This document shows positions 14,696-22,704 of a DNA stretch of 34,392 nucleotides, piece by piece. How positions within the stretch are numbered: position 1 is the stretch's first letter; the number at the start of each line of letters is the position of its first letter. The translations under genes were made by a program, and so were the position numbers. The stretch spans positions 1-34,392 of the forward strand of contig QXWW01000038.1 in the NCBI GenBank assembly GCA_009911185.1, read 5' to 3'. The stretch is from Lachnospiraceae bacterium. Its GTDB lineage: Bacteria > Bacillota > Clostridia > Lachnospirales > Lachnospiraceae. The notes under the pieces are model-generated. The model was not told the DNA's origin and made no database searches. It saw only the letters and a program-made list of their open reading frames with translations.

Positions 14696-16045
14696 TTATG
14701 TGGAAATCACCTGGAACGCTTTCCATTTCCCTGTTTTTTCCCGCCATGCAAAAACAACCGCCCGCAGGATCCAGTCACATACCATTGCCACCGCAATCCC
14801 TATCACTCCCAGATTCCATATAATCCCCAAAAGGTATGACAGGAGCAGGCGGACAGCAACCGTGGACAAAATGGAAACATACATGGTAAACTTTACATCC
14901 CCTGCAGCCCTAAGCCCATTGGAGAGGGCGCCGGAGAACGGAAACGCAATGGCGTTAAACACATTATGGATCAGGACCAGCCAGATCACGAGCTGTTTTG
15001 TTTCCGGGGACAATGAGTAAATTTTAAGGAAAATCGGCGTCAGCAGGAAAATCAAAACATTCCATACAGAGGAAATCAGCACCGTCATTTTCGTGAGTTT
15101 CCGAAAATAATATTCCGCCGCCTCTGTGTTTCTGCTTCCCATGCACTGCCCGATCACCGTGATAAATGCCGGTCCCATCGCAACCCCGGCCAGCGCAGCC
15201 AAAGACCATATGCTCTGCGCCACTCCGTTTGCCGCAATCTGATACGTTCCAAAAAGGGCAACGATGCTTGAAAGAGCTACCTTGACTAACTGAAAAATCC
15301 CGTTTTCCGCGCCATTTGGAACCGCGATATTTAAAATGCTTTTCATCAGGCCGCCATTCCACCTAAAAATCCAGCGGAAACGGTAGGAAACTTCGCTTTT
15401 CTTCTGAAAGCACAGTACCGTAATGGCCACTGCTGAGAATGTCCGGGCAAGGAAAGACGGCCATGCCACCCCGGCCACTCCGGCATTCAGCACAAATACA
15501 CCGATCACATTGCCAGCCACATTGACGATATTAGAAAAAACCGACAGATACATGGTCACGTCTGTTTTTCCAAGGCTCCGGTAAACGGCGGCGCCGGAAT
15601 TATAAACAGCCAATGCCGGATAGGAATAAGCCGATATTTTCAGATAAGTGATACATGCTTCCATAACGGAACCGCTGACCCTTCCAAACAGCAGGGAAAG
15701 CAGAGCCCTGTTGCCAATCAGCACCGCTGCTCCAATGATTACTGAGAATATCGTGGAAAAAGCCAGAAGCTGGCTTGCGGCTTCCCCGGCATGTTCCATT
15801 TCCTTCCGGCCAATATACTGGCTGATCACAACTGCACCGCCGGAGGCCAGGGCGGTAAACAGGTAGATGAATATGGTATTAAACTGATTTACCAGTGATA
15901 CGCCGGATACCGCATCCTCCCCGGCATAGCTGATGATAAGCGTATCGCAAAGCCCTACAAGCATAACCAAAAGCTGTTCCAAAAACAGCGGGATAACCAT
16001 TTTCTTTAATTTCCGGTTGGAAAAAAGTTCCGTTTGTTTATCCAT
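14696..16045 (-). CDS. MATE-family multidrug/organic cation exporter
   Basis: The protein has about 449 residues, normal for the family, with twelve hydrophobic segments. Typical MATE features are the opening LKKMVIPLFLEQLLVMLVGL, TLIISYAGEDAVSGVSLVNQ near residue 40 and ASGGAVVISQYIGR in the first bundle, and repeated sequence in the second half (GVAMGPAFITVIGQCMGSRN). These antiporters use Na+ or H+ gradients to expel cationic drugs or metabolites. The ATG at 16043-16045 is chosen because AGGTG lies about seven bases before it; the ATG six bases earlier touches the ribosome site. It is embedded among flavodoxin genes, behind intergenic repeat 1a, and its substrate is unknown. It may export a redox compound such as a flavin, but that is speculation. 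Confidence 0.92.
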   Translation of the reverse strand: MDKQTELFSNRKLKKMVIPLFLEQLLVMLVGLCDTLIISYAGEDAVSGVSLVNQFNTIFIYLFTALASGGAVVISQYIGRKEMEHAGEAASQLLAFSTIFSVIIGAAVLIGNRALLSLLFGRVSGSVMEACITYLKISAYSYPALAVYNSGAAVYRSLGKTDVTMYLSVFSNIVNVAGNVIGVFVLNAGVAGVAWPSFLARTFSAVAITVLCFQKKSEVSYRFRWIFRWNGGLMKSILNIAVPNGAENGIFQLVKVALSSIVALFGTYQIAANGVAQSIWSLAALAGVAMGPAFITVIGQCMGSRNTEAAEYYFRKLTKMTVLISSVWNVLIFLLTPIFLKIYSLSPETKQLVIWLVLIHNVFNAIAFPFSGALSNGLRAAGDVKFTMYVSILSTVAVRLLLSYLLGIIWNLGVIGIAVAMVCDWILRAVVFAWREKTGKWKAFQVIST

Positions 16046-16060
16046 TTTCATTCACCTCAT

Positions 16061-16140
16061 TTTCCGCGAGCAATGCACCCACAGGGCACATAGGAAAATA
16101 GACTTGCTCGCAAGGATATTTAACGAATGCCGCGAGAGTC
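16061..16140 (-). repeat. Intergenic repeat family 1, copy a
   Basis: Blocks TTTCCGCGAGCAATG, GCTCGC, GGATATTT and CGAATGCCGCGAG occur in the same order as in copy b (19752-19815), separated by unlike spacers. CCGCGAG/CTCGCGG and GCGAGC/GCTCGC arms allow a structured RNA. This pattern suits a dispersed palindromic repeat. Confidence 0.7.
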
Positions 16141-16161
16141 AGATATCCTCTGATATCTGAC
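16138..16161 (-). terminator. Perfect 10-bp hairpin after SUMF1-flavodoxin gene
   Basis: GTCAGATATC, a four-base loop and GATATCTGAC form a perfect stem two bases past the stop at 16164. There is no T tract, so it may be an mRNA 3' stabiliser or part of the adjoining repeat and not a true terminator. Confidence 0.4.
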
Positions 16162-16163
16162 CA

Positions 16164-17651
16164 TTATGGGACTATCTGATTCGTTTTCAGCCATTTTGCT
16201 ATATCATCCTGCAGGTCGTCCCCGCCAGAGTAATGTATGGACATCGCCTCTCCCATCTTTGCATCGGGAACCAGTTTCGCAATCGCCGTCAGGCTCTGGC
16301 CAAACCGTCCTCCGCCATGAGAGCAGAAAGGTATGATCATTTTCCCGGAAAAATCATATTCTTCCAAAAAGGATGCGATTGGCATGGGAATAGATGCCCA
16401 CCAATTTGGATAACCAAGAAGGACCGTACTGTATTCCTCCATATTTTCCACATGGGCAGCAAGCTCTGGCCTCGCCTGCTCATTCTGATCCTGCTGTGCT
16501 TCATCCAATACCGTATTGTAATCGTCAGAATACGGGTTCACTAACTCAATTTCAAATAAATCTGCTCCCGTCTGCAACTGGATTTCTTCAGCAATCCCTT
16601 TCGTGTTGCCTCCCCAGGAAAAATAAGCAATCAAAACTTTACCATCTGTGCCGCCTGCACTTTCTGCCCCTGTGCTGGTTACGCTTCCCATTTTGCCCGC
16701 TGCATTTCGTACAAGTCGGATGCCTATATTAAAACTGCCTTTATCCTCTGCCAATGCCGCACGGTAGGCGCTTCGCATATTTTTGGCGAAATCATTCCAA
16801 CCTCCTCCCCGGTAAATGCGTAAGCTTCCTGTCTTGGCTCCAGACGGGTCTGTCTGTTCCTCCTCGCCATAAGCGCCATAATAGTCCCATACCCATTCAC
16901 TTACATTGCCATGCATATTATATAATCCCCACTGGTTTGGAGAAAAACTTTTGACATCCACGGTAGTCTGTCGGTATTCCCCAGGCTGTGTTTCAAGATT
17001 ATCCTGTGAAAAATAGTTATCCTCTATTTCATAAGGATAATGCCCGTAATAGTTTGCTTCTTCTGCACTTATGGATGTTTCTGTGTTAAAGGGCGTTACT
17101 GTCCCTGCACGGCAGGCATACTCCCATTCCGCCTCTGTCGGCAGGCGGTAGCCGTCCGCACTCCGATCCCATGTGACGGTCTGCCCTTCCAGCGTATAAA
17201 CAGGCGTAAGGCCTTCCAGCTCACTCCGGCTATTACAATAATGGATTGCGTCAAGCCATGAAACGTTTTCTACCGGGAGATCACTGCCTGAAAAATTACT
17301 TGGATTGCTCCCTGCAGCTTCCTCATATTCAGCCTGTGTCACCTCATATGCTCCTATGTAAAAATCACTGACCGTTACCGTATGTTGTATTTCATCATCT
17401 GACCGCCAGGCCTCGTTGTCCGGGCTTCCCATTTCAAATGTTCCGCCTTTGATCAGCATAAAATCTTGTGGCATTTCCGAAACCGTATTATCAAAGCCTG
17501 CAATCTGCCCTGTTGTTTCCTTTCCAGTATCTGCATTTTCAGTCTGCACACTTTTATCACTTTGGGATTTCGGGCCTTGTGAACCTGTGGCACAAGCGCC
17601 CAAAACAAACGCCATACCCATCGCTAGCAGAAAAGCGCCGAATCTTTTCAT
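16164..17651 (-). CDS. SUMF1-fold / flavodoxin fusion lipoprotein
   Basis: The protein has 495 residues from the ATG at 17649-17651 (AAGGAAG upstream). A lipoprotein signal ends FVLGAC. Residues about 65-320 form a SUMF1-like domain: GGTFEMGSPDNEAWRSDDE, VENVSWLDAIHYCN, GYRLPTEAEWEYACRAG, MHGNVSEWVWDYYGAYG and YRGGGWNDFAKNMRSAYR. As in the paralogue at 13164, the Cys pair of catalytic FGE is absent. A flavodoxin domain occupies about 345-495: VLIAYFSWGGNTKGIAEEI, LGYPNWWASIPMPIASFLEE and CSHGGGRFGQSLTAIAKL. The SUMF1 fold may bind a ligand or partner on the cell surface while FMN shuttles electrons. It follows the BIG2-flavodoxin gene by about 90 bases in the same operon. Confidence 0.9.
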   Translation of the reverse strand: MKRFGAFLLAMGMAFVLGACATGSQGPKSQSDKSVQTENADTGKETTGQIAGFDNTVSEMPQDFMLIKGGTFEMGSPDNEAWRSDDEIQHTVTVSDFYIGAYEVTQAEYEEAAGSNPSNFSGSDLPVENVSWLDAIHYCNSRSELEGLTPVYTLEGQTVTWDRSADGYRLPTEAEWEYACRAGTVTPFNTETSISAEEANYYGHYPYEIEDNYFSQDNLETQPGEYRQTTVDVKSFSPNQWGLYNMHGNVSEWVWDYYGAYGEEEQTDPSGAKTGSLRIYRGGGWNDFAKNMRSAYRAALAEDKGSFNIGIRLVRNAAGKMGSVTSTGAESAGGTDGKVLIAYFSWGGNTKGIAEEIQLQTGADLFEIELVNPYSDDYNTVLDEAQQDQNEQARPELAAHVENMEEYSTVLLGYPNWWASIPMPIASFLEEYDFSGKMIIPFCSHGGGRFGQSLTAIAKLVPDAKMGEAMSIHYSGGDDLQDDIAKWLKTNQIVP

Positions 17652-17740
17652 AGTTTTTCTTCCTTTCCGAGCCAACTACACATACACATTCGCAAAATAA
17701 TAGATAGGGACAGCTGGCTTTTTTGCCTGGGGAAAATGTC

Positions 17741-18580
17741 TTACTTTAACCCCAGACTGTCCACCAATTTGTTTACTGTGCCCTGGGATGCGCTGCCTTC
17801 AAACCGCCTGCCCTTCTTCCATGTCGGATTCCCGTTGCACAATTTCTTCAAGTCGGAAGACGCCGTACTGATTCCGCTGCTGCCGGAAGTGCAGAATGGG
17901 ATGATCGTCTTGCCGCTGAAATCATAACTTTCTACAAATGTATCTATGATACGGGGAGCTGTCTCCCACCAGATTGGGAATCCAATATAAATGACATCGT
18001 AGCTTGCCATGTTCTTCACGCTGCCTTTGATTGCCGGCCTTGCATTTTCATTTTCCATTTCTTTGTTTGCACGGCAGTTGTCATTGTTGTAATTCAAATC
18101 TGCGCTTGTATATGCCTTTTGTGGCACGATCTCATACAGCTTTCCTCCGGAGGCATTTGCCACTTTCTTTGCCACTCCCTCTGTTGTTCCTGTTGCCGAG
18201 AAATACGCTACCAATACCTTTCCTTTGGAAGCCTTGTTCACTTTGATCTTACACTTAGAGGCAGCTTTCCCTTTTGCGGCTTTGGCCGTAATGGTGACAG
18301 TTCCGGCTTTTTTTGCGGTTACAATGCCTTTGGAACTGACAGTCGCCACATTTTTGTTCGAAGATTTCCATGTGACTTTTTTTGATGCTGCATTCGGTTT
18401 CACAGACTTTACTTTTAATGTAACCTTGCTGCCTATCGTCATCGTAACATTCTTTTTGTTTAATGTGATACTACTCGGCGTGCTTGCCGCCATAACTGTC
18501 CCATCAAAACTCGTTGTGAAGGACACGGCTAATGCAAGAGATACCGCAAATACCATGAATCTTTTTAATATTTTTCCCAT
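17741..18580 (-). CDS. BIG2-domain flavodoxin, secreted
   Basis: The protein has 279 residues from the ATG at 18578-18580 with AAAGGAG upstream; the open frame continues to 18667 only because it runs through intergenic repeat 2a. A signal peptide ends VMAAS. A bacterial Ig-like BIG2 domain at about 33-115 has ITLNKKNVTMTIGSKVTLKV, VTWKSSNKNVATVSSKG and AKKAGTVTITAKAAKG. A flavodoxin domain at about 120-279 has VLVAYFSATGTTEGVAKK, GFPIWWETAPRIIDTF and CTSGSSGISTASSDL. The BIG2 domain probably attaches the redox domain to cell wall or partner. It is the counterpart of the first half of the 914-residue protein at 24698. Confidence 0.9.
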   Translation of the reverse strand: MGKILKRFMVFAVSLALAVSFTTSFDGTVMAASTPSSITLNKKNVTMTIGSKVTLKVKSVKPNAASKKVTWKSSNKNVATVSSKGIVTAKKAGTVTITAKAAKGKAASKCKIKVNKASKGKVLVAYFSATGTTEGVAKKVANASGGKLYEIVPQKAYTSADLNYNNDNCRANKEMENENARPAIKGSVKNMASYDVIYIGFPIWWETAPRIIDTFVESYDFSGKTIIPFCTSGSSGISTASSDLKKLCNGNPTWKKGRRFEGSASQGTVNKLVDSLGLK

Positions 18581-18596
18581 AATTGTTCTCCTTTCA

Positions 18597-18676
18597 GGTA
18601 TCGGCACGCGCCGCATTGCGTCACCTGCCATATCGTCGGAAGGCATTCCTAAAGAAATGCTTCGCATCTGCCTTCC
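18597..18676 (-). repeat. Intergenic repeat family 2, copy a
   Basis: It matches copy b (22532-22609) nearly throughout: GGTA-CGGCACGCGCCGC, TCACCTGCCAT-TCGTC, GAAGG, AAATGCTTCGCAT and TGCCTTC blocks. The copy lies between the flavodoxin-cyclophilin stop and the BIG2-flavodoxin start. Short palindromes (GGCGCGTGCC, ATGCGAAGCAT) point to a structured element. Confidence 0.75.
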
Positions 18677-18678
18677 TC

Positions 18679-19734
18679 CTACTTTTTATAGTCGAATACA
18701 ATTTCCACGCTGTCATCCAGCTTATCAAAAACTGACAGGTCCGAAGTTACCCTTCCAATGCAGTTTACCCGCATTGATAAATCCGGTTGGTCGGACTGGT
18801 TATAGAAAATGGCCATCGTGTCGTTTTCAAAGCAATAAGTAATGTCCCCATTCACAAATCCCAGCTTGCCTTTGCTCTTTTTGGTGGGCCTGTCTTTTTT
18901 TGCCACGTCCCCATAATATTCCCTGCCCCCAAATTCATCCATTGTCACTTTCAATGGGAACTTTTTCATGATCTGCTTCCCAAGTGCAGTATTGTAACAT
19001 ACACCGTTCAGCTTGCGGTTCCCTATGGTGATTGTGATCGGGACAGCTTTTGCCGAACGGCTTTTCACATCCACCCTGTTAAGCCACGATTTCAGCTTTT
19101 CCTGTGTGGATTTTGTTTTGACTTTTTCCGCGTTTACGGAAAATCCGTCAAGTGTGTCTGCACCGGAACACAGCTTTCGTATCTGTTTGTACGTCCCGCT
19201 TGATCCGGAGCCTTCATGGGTACAAAACGGTATGACCGTCTTTCCTTCCAAGTTATACGCCTTCAGGAAGCTTTTCACCGCCTGCGGCGCATCTGTTGCC
19301 CAAATCGGGTATCCAATAAAGATGATGTCGTACTGCTTCATTTTCTTCACTTTTGTTTTTAATGCCGGGAGATAATTCTGGTCAAGTTCCTCATGGTTCT
19401 TACCCACCAGCTTGTCAAAATCTGCCGGGTACTTTTTCTTTGTCTGGATACGGAAAAGGTCGCCCCCTGTCTGCTTTTGTATCTGCCTTGCCAGATATTC
19501 TGTGGTTCCCTGCTTTTTCCCGCTGTTCAATACGATGCTTGCCGAAGAAGTCGCATCCACATTCTTCCCAAAATTGGTGTTACCAAATCTTCCAAAATAG
19601 GCAATCAGTATTTTAGATTTGCCCGTGCTCCCTGCCGCTTTTGCCTGTATTGCCGCCATATCTGATGGAAACGCAACCAGAACTGCCAGTAGAAACACAA
19701 CACAGGCCCTTACAAACCGTTTTCTTTTTTCCAT
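18679..19734 (-). CDS. Secreted flavodoxin with C-terminal cyclophilin-like domain
   Basis: The protein has 351 residues from the ATG at 19732-19734, eight bases after GGAG. A signal peptide ends IQAKAAG. The flavodoxin domain (about 40-220) has the long-loop form: ILIAYFGRFGNTNFGKNVDA, TSSASIVL, GTTEYLARQIQKQTGGDLFR, IGYPIWATDAPQAVKSFL and FCTHEGSGSSGTYKQIRKL. A cyclophilin-like domain follows (about 230-351): ITIGNRKLNGVCYNTALGKQ, DEFGGREYYGD, GDITYCFENDTMAIFYNQSD and RVTSDLSVFDKL. Proteins of that fold pair with this flavodoxin type in many gut Firmicutes; the biochemical role is unknown. It precedes the BIG2-flavodoxin gene, the same order as in two other places in this window. Confidence 0.9.
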   Translation of the reverse strand: MEKRKRFVRACVVFLLAVLVAFPSDMAAIQAKAAGSTGKSKILIAYFGRFGNTNFGKNVDATSSASIVLNSGKKQGTTEYLARQIQKQTGGDLFRIQTKKKYPADFDKLVGKNHEELDQNYLPALKTKVKKMKQYDIIFIGYPIWATDAPQAVKSFLKAYNLEGKTVIPFCTHEGSGSSGTYKQIRKLCSGADTLDGFSVNAEKVKTKSTQEKLKSWLNRVDVKSRSAKAVPITITIGNRKLNGVCYNTALGKQIMKKFPLKVTMDEFGGREYYGDVAKKDRPTKKSKGKLGFVNGDITYCFENDTMAIFYNQSDQPDLSMRVNCIGRVTSDLSVFDKLDDSVEIVFDYKK

Positions 19735-19751
19735 ATTTCTATCTCCATTCA

Positions 19752-19815
19752 TTTCCGCGAGCAATGAGCCAAGCAGACGCGCTCGCGCGGATATTTTGCG
19801 AATGCCGCGAGGGTC
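19752..19815 (-). repeat. Intergenic repeat family 1, copy b
   Basis: It shares with copy a (16061-16140) the ordered blocks TTTCCGCGAGCAATG, GCTCGC, GGATATTT and CGAATGCCGCGAG. It lies between the DUF4405-like gene and the flavodoxin-cyclophilin gene. A separate GCAGC/GCTGC hairpin follows at about 19820-19838. Confidence 0.7.
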
Positions 19816-19861
19816 AAATACCCAGCAGCTTGCTGCGCTTCAAATTTAATGTTCCATTAAC

Positions 19862-20572
19862 TTACTGCTGAGTATCTGACTTTTCTTTTGGCTTGTTCCG
19901 CCATGTTCCAACCAGTTTTGCAATATAATAAGCAATAAATATCCAGAATCCCATCATGGCCAAATATTCTGAAAAGACGAGAAAACCGTTTTTTTCAAAA
20001 TCAAAAAAAGCAAATTCAGCATCCAGAAACATATATGATGTGATATCAGACCATATAAAGCATAACAGTCCGTATCCGGCAATCGTAAATGCAAGTAAGC
20101 GAAATCCCCATACAAATGCCTGATTATTTTTCTTTTCGGGAATTTCCTTAATTTTACCAAACATCGAAACTGCCATGCCCCAATGAAGCCCTAAATGTAT
20201 GCTCATCAGTACAAAACCCCAATAAGAACCCGCAAGATGCATAACCCTGGCAAGCGCCATTCCACTATTTATCGGAAGAAAGGCAAACACATGGCGTGAC
20301 ATAAGAATACCGCTAAAGCCAAGGCTGAGCATTACGGCAAAGGCAGCAAGATCCACAACTGTCCGTAGGATGCGTAAGGGATTGTATTTGCCTTTCCCCA
20401 AATTTGCATACCATCGGATATTCAAAAGGTTATGAGCGGTAAACAGCAGGAGCATCCCAGTTCCAACCCATTCATGAAGCAGTTCCCCTGTAACCTGGAC
20501 GGCCATCAGCATGAGCAGGAATGCCGTCATCAAAATGTCGATGAATATCTTTATCTTCATGTTTACTTTCAT
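19862..20572 (-). CDS. DUF4405-type membrane b-cytochrome-like protein
   Basis: The protein has 236 residues with GGAGG eight bases before the ATG at 20572. About five to six hydrophobic helices are present. His residues sit in or beside them: LLHEWVGTG, LFTAHNLLNIRW, RVMHLAGSYWGF and MSIHLGLHWG. The spacing suits heme-b ligands as in DUF4405 proteins, which are described as flavinylation-associated cytochromes and could carry electrons across the membrane. It follows a flavodoxin lipoprotein gene by 27 bases, and an ApbE gene lies in the same cluster. That fits a chain from menaquinone or a cytoplasmic donor to external flavoproteins. No heme attachment site of the c type is present. Homology to DUF4405 is judged by pattern only. 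Confidence 0.75.
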   Translation of the reverse strand: MKVNMKIKIFIDILMTAFLLMLMAVQVTGELLHEWVGTGMLLLFTAHNLLNIRWYANLGKGKYNPLRILRTVVDLAAFAVMLSLGFSGILMSRHVFAFLPINSGMALARVMHLAGSYWGFVLMSIHLGLHWGMAVSMFGKIKEIPEKKNNQAFVWGFRLLAFTIAGYGLLCFIWSDITSYMFLDAEFAFFDFEKNGFLVFSEYLAMMGFWIFIAYYIAKLVGTWRNKPKEKSDTQQ

Positions 20573-20599
20573 GCCGTTTTCCTCCGAAATGCGCAGGTT

Positions 20600-21334
20600 T
20601 TACTTTGCAGTGACATCCAATCCCAAGCCGTTTACCCAATCTACGATTTCTTCACGGGAACTGCCGCCATCCAGCCGGTCTCCAGAAAGCCAGTTTGCCC
20701 CGTCTGTCAATTTTTCCAAATTGGAAGCGGAAGAACCCATGCCGCTGCCGCCGGAAGTACAAAACGGCACTACCGTTTTCCCGGTAAACTCATAGCTTTC
20801 CACAAAAGTGCTGACAATCCTTGGCGCATCTCCCCACCAGATCGGATAACCAATAAACACAATGTCATACTGATCCATGTTATCCACAGAACCAGAAATT
20901 GCCGGACGAGCAGCCGGATCGTTCATTTCAACCGTGCTGCGGCTGTTGTCATCGTTATAATCTAAATCATCATCCGTATAAGGTTCCTGTGGCACAATCT
21001 CATAAAGCTCGGCGCCCAGGCCGTCAGATATATGCTCAGCTACGCCTTTCGTTGTATTCGTCGCGGAAAAGTAAGCTACTAAAACATTCGTCCCACCCGC
21101 ATCCTTATTTCCTCCAGCATCATCGGGATTTTCCGCTCCCCCTGTAACGTCGGTGGTTTCTGTGCCAGAAGCCGGTTCCTCTGTTTTGGAATCCTCTGAT
21201 TCCTGTTCAGAAATCTTTGTTTTCTCCTCCGTTTTTGTTGAAGAAGCATCATTCTTTTCCTGCCCGCTGTTTCCGCAGGCCGCAAGGGATGCGGTCATTA
21301 AAATTGTTAATAAAATAGCTGCAATTCTTTTCAT
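20600..21334 (-). CDS. Secreted flavodoxin lipoprotein
   Basis: The protein has 244 residues from the ATG at 21332-21334 (GGAGG upstream), 13 bases after the stop of the preceding gene. A lipobox signal (ILMTASLAAC) is followed by a long Ser/Glu/Asp/Gly spacer to about residue 85. One flavodoxin domain has VLVAYFSATNTTKGVAEHI, GYPIWWGDAPRIVSTFVESY and FCTSGGSGMGSSASNL. It is most like the first and third flavodoxin domains of the 914-residue protein. The acidic spacer probably lets the domain reach out from the membrane. It shares an operon with the upstream amber-interrupted gene and the DUF4405-like gene. Confidence 0.92.
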   Translation of the reverse strand: MKRIAAILLTILMTASLAACGNSGQEKNDASSTKTEEKTKISEQESEDSKTEEPASGTETTDVTGGAENPDDAGGNKDAGGTNVLVAYFSATNTTKGVAEHISDGLGAELYEIVPQEPYTDDDLDYNDDNSRSTVEMNDPAARPAISGSVDNMDQYDIVFIGYPIWWGDAPRIVSTFVESYEFTGKTVVPFCTSGGSGMGSSASNLEKLTDGANWLSGDRLDGGSSREEIVDWVNGLGLDVTAK

Positions 21335-21347
21335 AGTGTCCTCCAAT

Positions 21348-22484
21348 CTACTCTGCCAGTGAAAAAGTGATTTCTTCCTGGCCGTCAAAAGTATCAAAAG
21401 CAGATAAATCCGAAGTTACTTTCCCTATGGGAATCACTTCCATTGTCAAATTGGGATGGTCAGTCTGCGCATAGAAGATGGCCATTGTGTTATTTGTACT
21501 GCAATAGGTAATGTCTCCATTGTCAAAATGAAGCTGTCCGCCGTCTGTGTTTTCAGGAGTAAAATTAATTCCACCGTAATATTCCCTTCCGCCATAGCCA
21601 CTCATGGAAACAGTGATCGGGAACTTTTCTTTTATCTCCTGTGCAAGAGCCGTATCATAAATGACACCGTCCAGCATTGTATCGCCTACGCTTACCTTTA
21701 TGGCAGTTTCACTGTTTTCCTTTGAGCTGCCTTTTTCGGTAAAGCCGATTGTTCCCAGCCATTCCGAAACAACATCATGGGATGCGAGGACATCTTCCGC
21801 AAGGATAACAAGGCCGTCCAACAGTTCTTCCGCATTACTGGCACCCTCAATCGTTTCATAGCTTGCACCTGCGCCATATCCGTCGTGTGTACAGAACGGA
21901 ATCACAGTTTTCCCAGACAAGTCGTTTTCTTCCAAGAATGACAGGATTGCCTACGGGACATCCGTTGCCCATACGGGATAGCCTATAAATACCGTATCAT
22001 ACCCGGAAACATCCAGGCCACTCTCCACAAGCGGCGGCAGATAACCCCTGTCCATTTCATCATGGTTCTGATCTCTCAGTTCATCGAAATCAGCCGGATA
22101 CATTTCCTGTGTTTGGATCAGATGGATGTCTCCGCCCGTTATTTCCCGAATCATACGGGCCACATATTCTGTTGTTCCGTAGGTATCTCCATCCATCACA
22201 AGACTGGCAGAAGTAGATGCATCCATCCCCTCCGGATACTGCGTGTTGCCCCATCGTGAAAAATAAGCAATCAGAACCTTGTTTTGTGTATTCTGGCTAT
22301 TGTCTGTGCTATTTTTTTGCGCAGGTTGTGATATAGTGGAATTTTCTTCATCCTCTTTTGTTTCGCTATCCGTATGGGCGCTTTGGACTTCCATATTTTT
22401 CACCTCCCGGCCACTCCCACATCCAGAAAAGGAAAAAACAAGCCCAAAGGATAACACTGTAAAAAATAACTTTCTTGCTTTCAA
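21348..22484 (-). pseudogene. Flavodoxin-cyclophilin lipoprotein gene with in-frame amber codon
   Basis: The frame is open from a TTG at 22482-22484 (AAGGAG eleven bases upstream) to 21348, except for a TAG at 21951-21953. Around it the frame reads YPVWATDVP-stop-AILSFLEEN. The paralogue in the 914-residue protein has WATNAPQAVLSFL there, so a Gln codon CAG became TAG by one base change. Before it come a lipobox signal (LVFSFSGCGSG) and a long-loop flavodoxin start (VLIAYFSRWGNTQYPEGMDA, GTTEYVARMIREITGGDIHL). After it come CTHDGYGAGASYETIEG and a cyclophilin-like domain (GGREYYGG, GDITYCSTNNTMAIFY). The remaining ~378 codons look intact, so the mutation is recent, suppressed, or a sequencing error. 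Promoter P2 lies upstream. Confidence 0.85.
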
Positions 22485-22531
22485 CTTGAATCCCGCTCCT
22501 TATCATTGTCTATATTTTTCTTATATCACTA

Positions 22532-22609
22532 AGGTAGCGGCACGCGCCGCTTCGCATCACCTGCCATGTCGTCAGAAGGAATTTAAAAAATGCTTCGCAT
22601 TTGCCTTCT
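22532..22609 (-). repeat. Intergenic repeat family 2, copy b
   Basis: Near-copy of 18597-18676. It lies in the 5' untranslated region between the P2 -10 box (22615-22620) and the flavodoxin start at 22484, so it would be transcribed as a leader. Internal palindromes could form hairpins. Confidence 0.75.
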
Positions 22610-22614
22610 TTCTC

Positions 22615-22683
22615 ATTGTACAGTCAGCCTTGTGATATATCAAATACTTGTTTTTTATAGGTTACTTATGCTTGAAAAGCATA
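22615..22683 (-). promoter_or_regulatory. Promoter P2 with LysR-type upstream box
   Basis: TTGATA (22638-22643), 17 bases, TACAAT (22615-22620). The upstream 48 bases (22636-22683) match those of P1 (27916-27963) at 43 positions. They include an A-rich track with ACAAGTATTTGATATA and a palindrome TTACTTATGCTT-GAA-AAGCATAAGTAA. The palindrome is perfect here and imperfect in P1. In P1 it overlaps the LysR stop, so P2 may be a copied LysR-gene tail plus promoter: the frame here could also read EITYAFQA before a stop. Transcription would run into the amber flavodoxin operon. Confidence 0.75.
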
Positions 22684-22704
22684 AGTAATTTCATCTTATA
22701 GGAT

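Noticed and set aside
18225-18842. 205-codon plus-strand open frame opposite the flavodoxin genes
   Set aside because: It lies antisense to two well-supported flavodoxin genes and a repeat, has low-complexity Phe/Leu-rich content typical of antisense frames, and lacks a ribosome site.
21951-21953. TAG codon as possible pyrrolysine insertion
   Set aside because: Paralogues in this window have Gln (CAG) at this position, and no pyrrolysine genes are visible; a point mutation is simpler.
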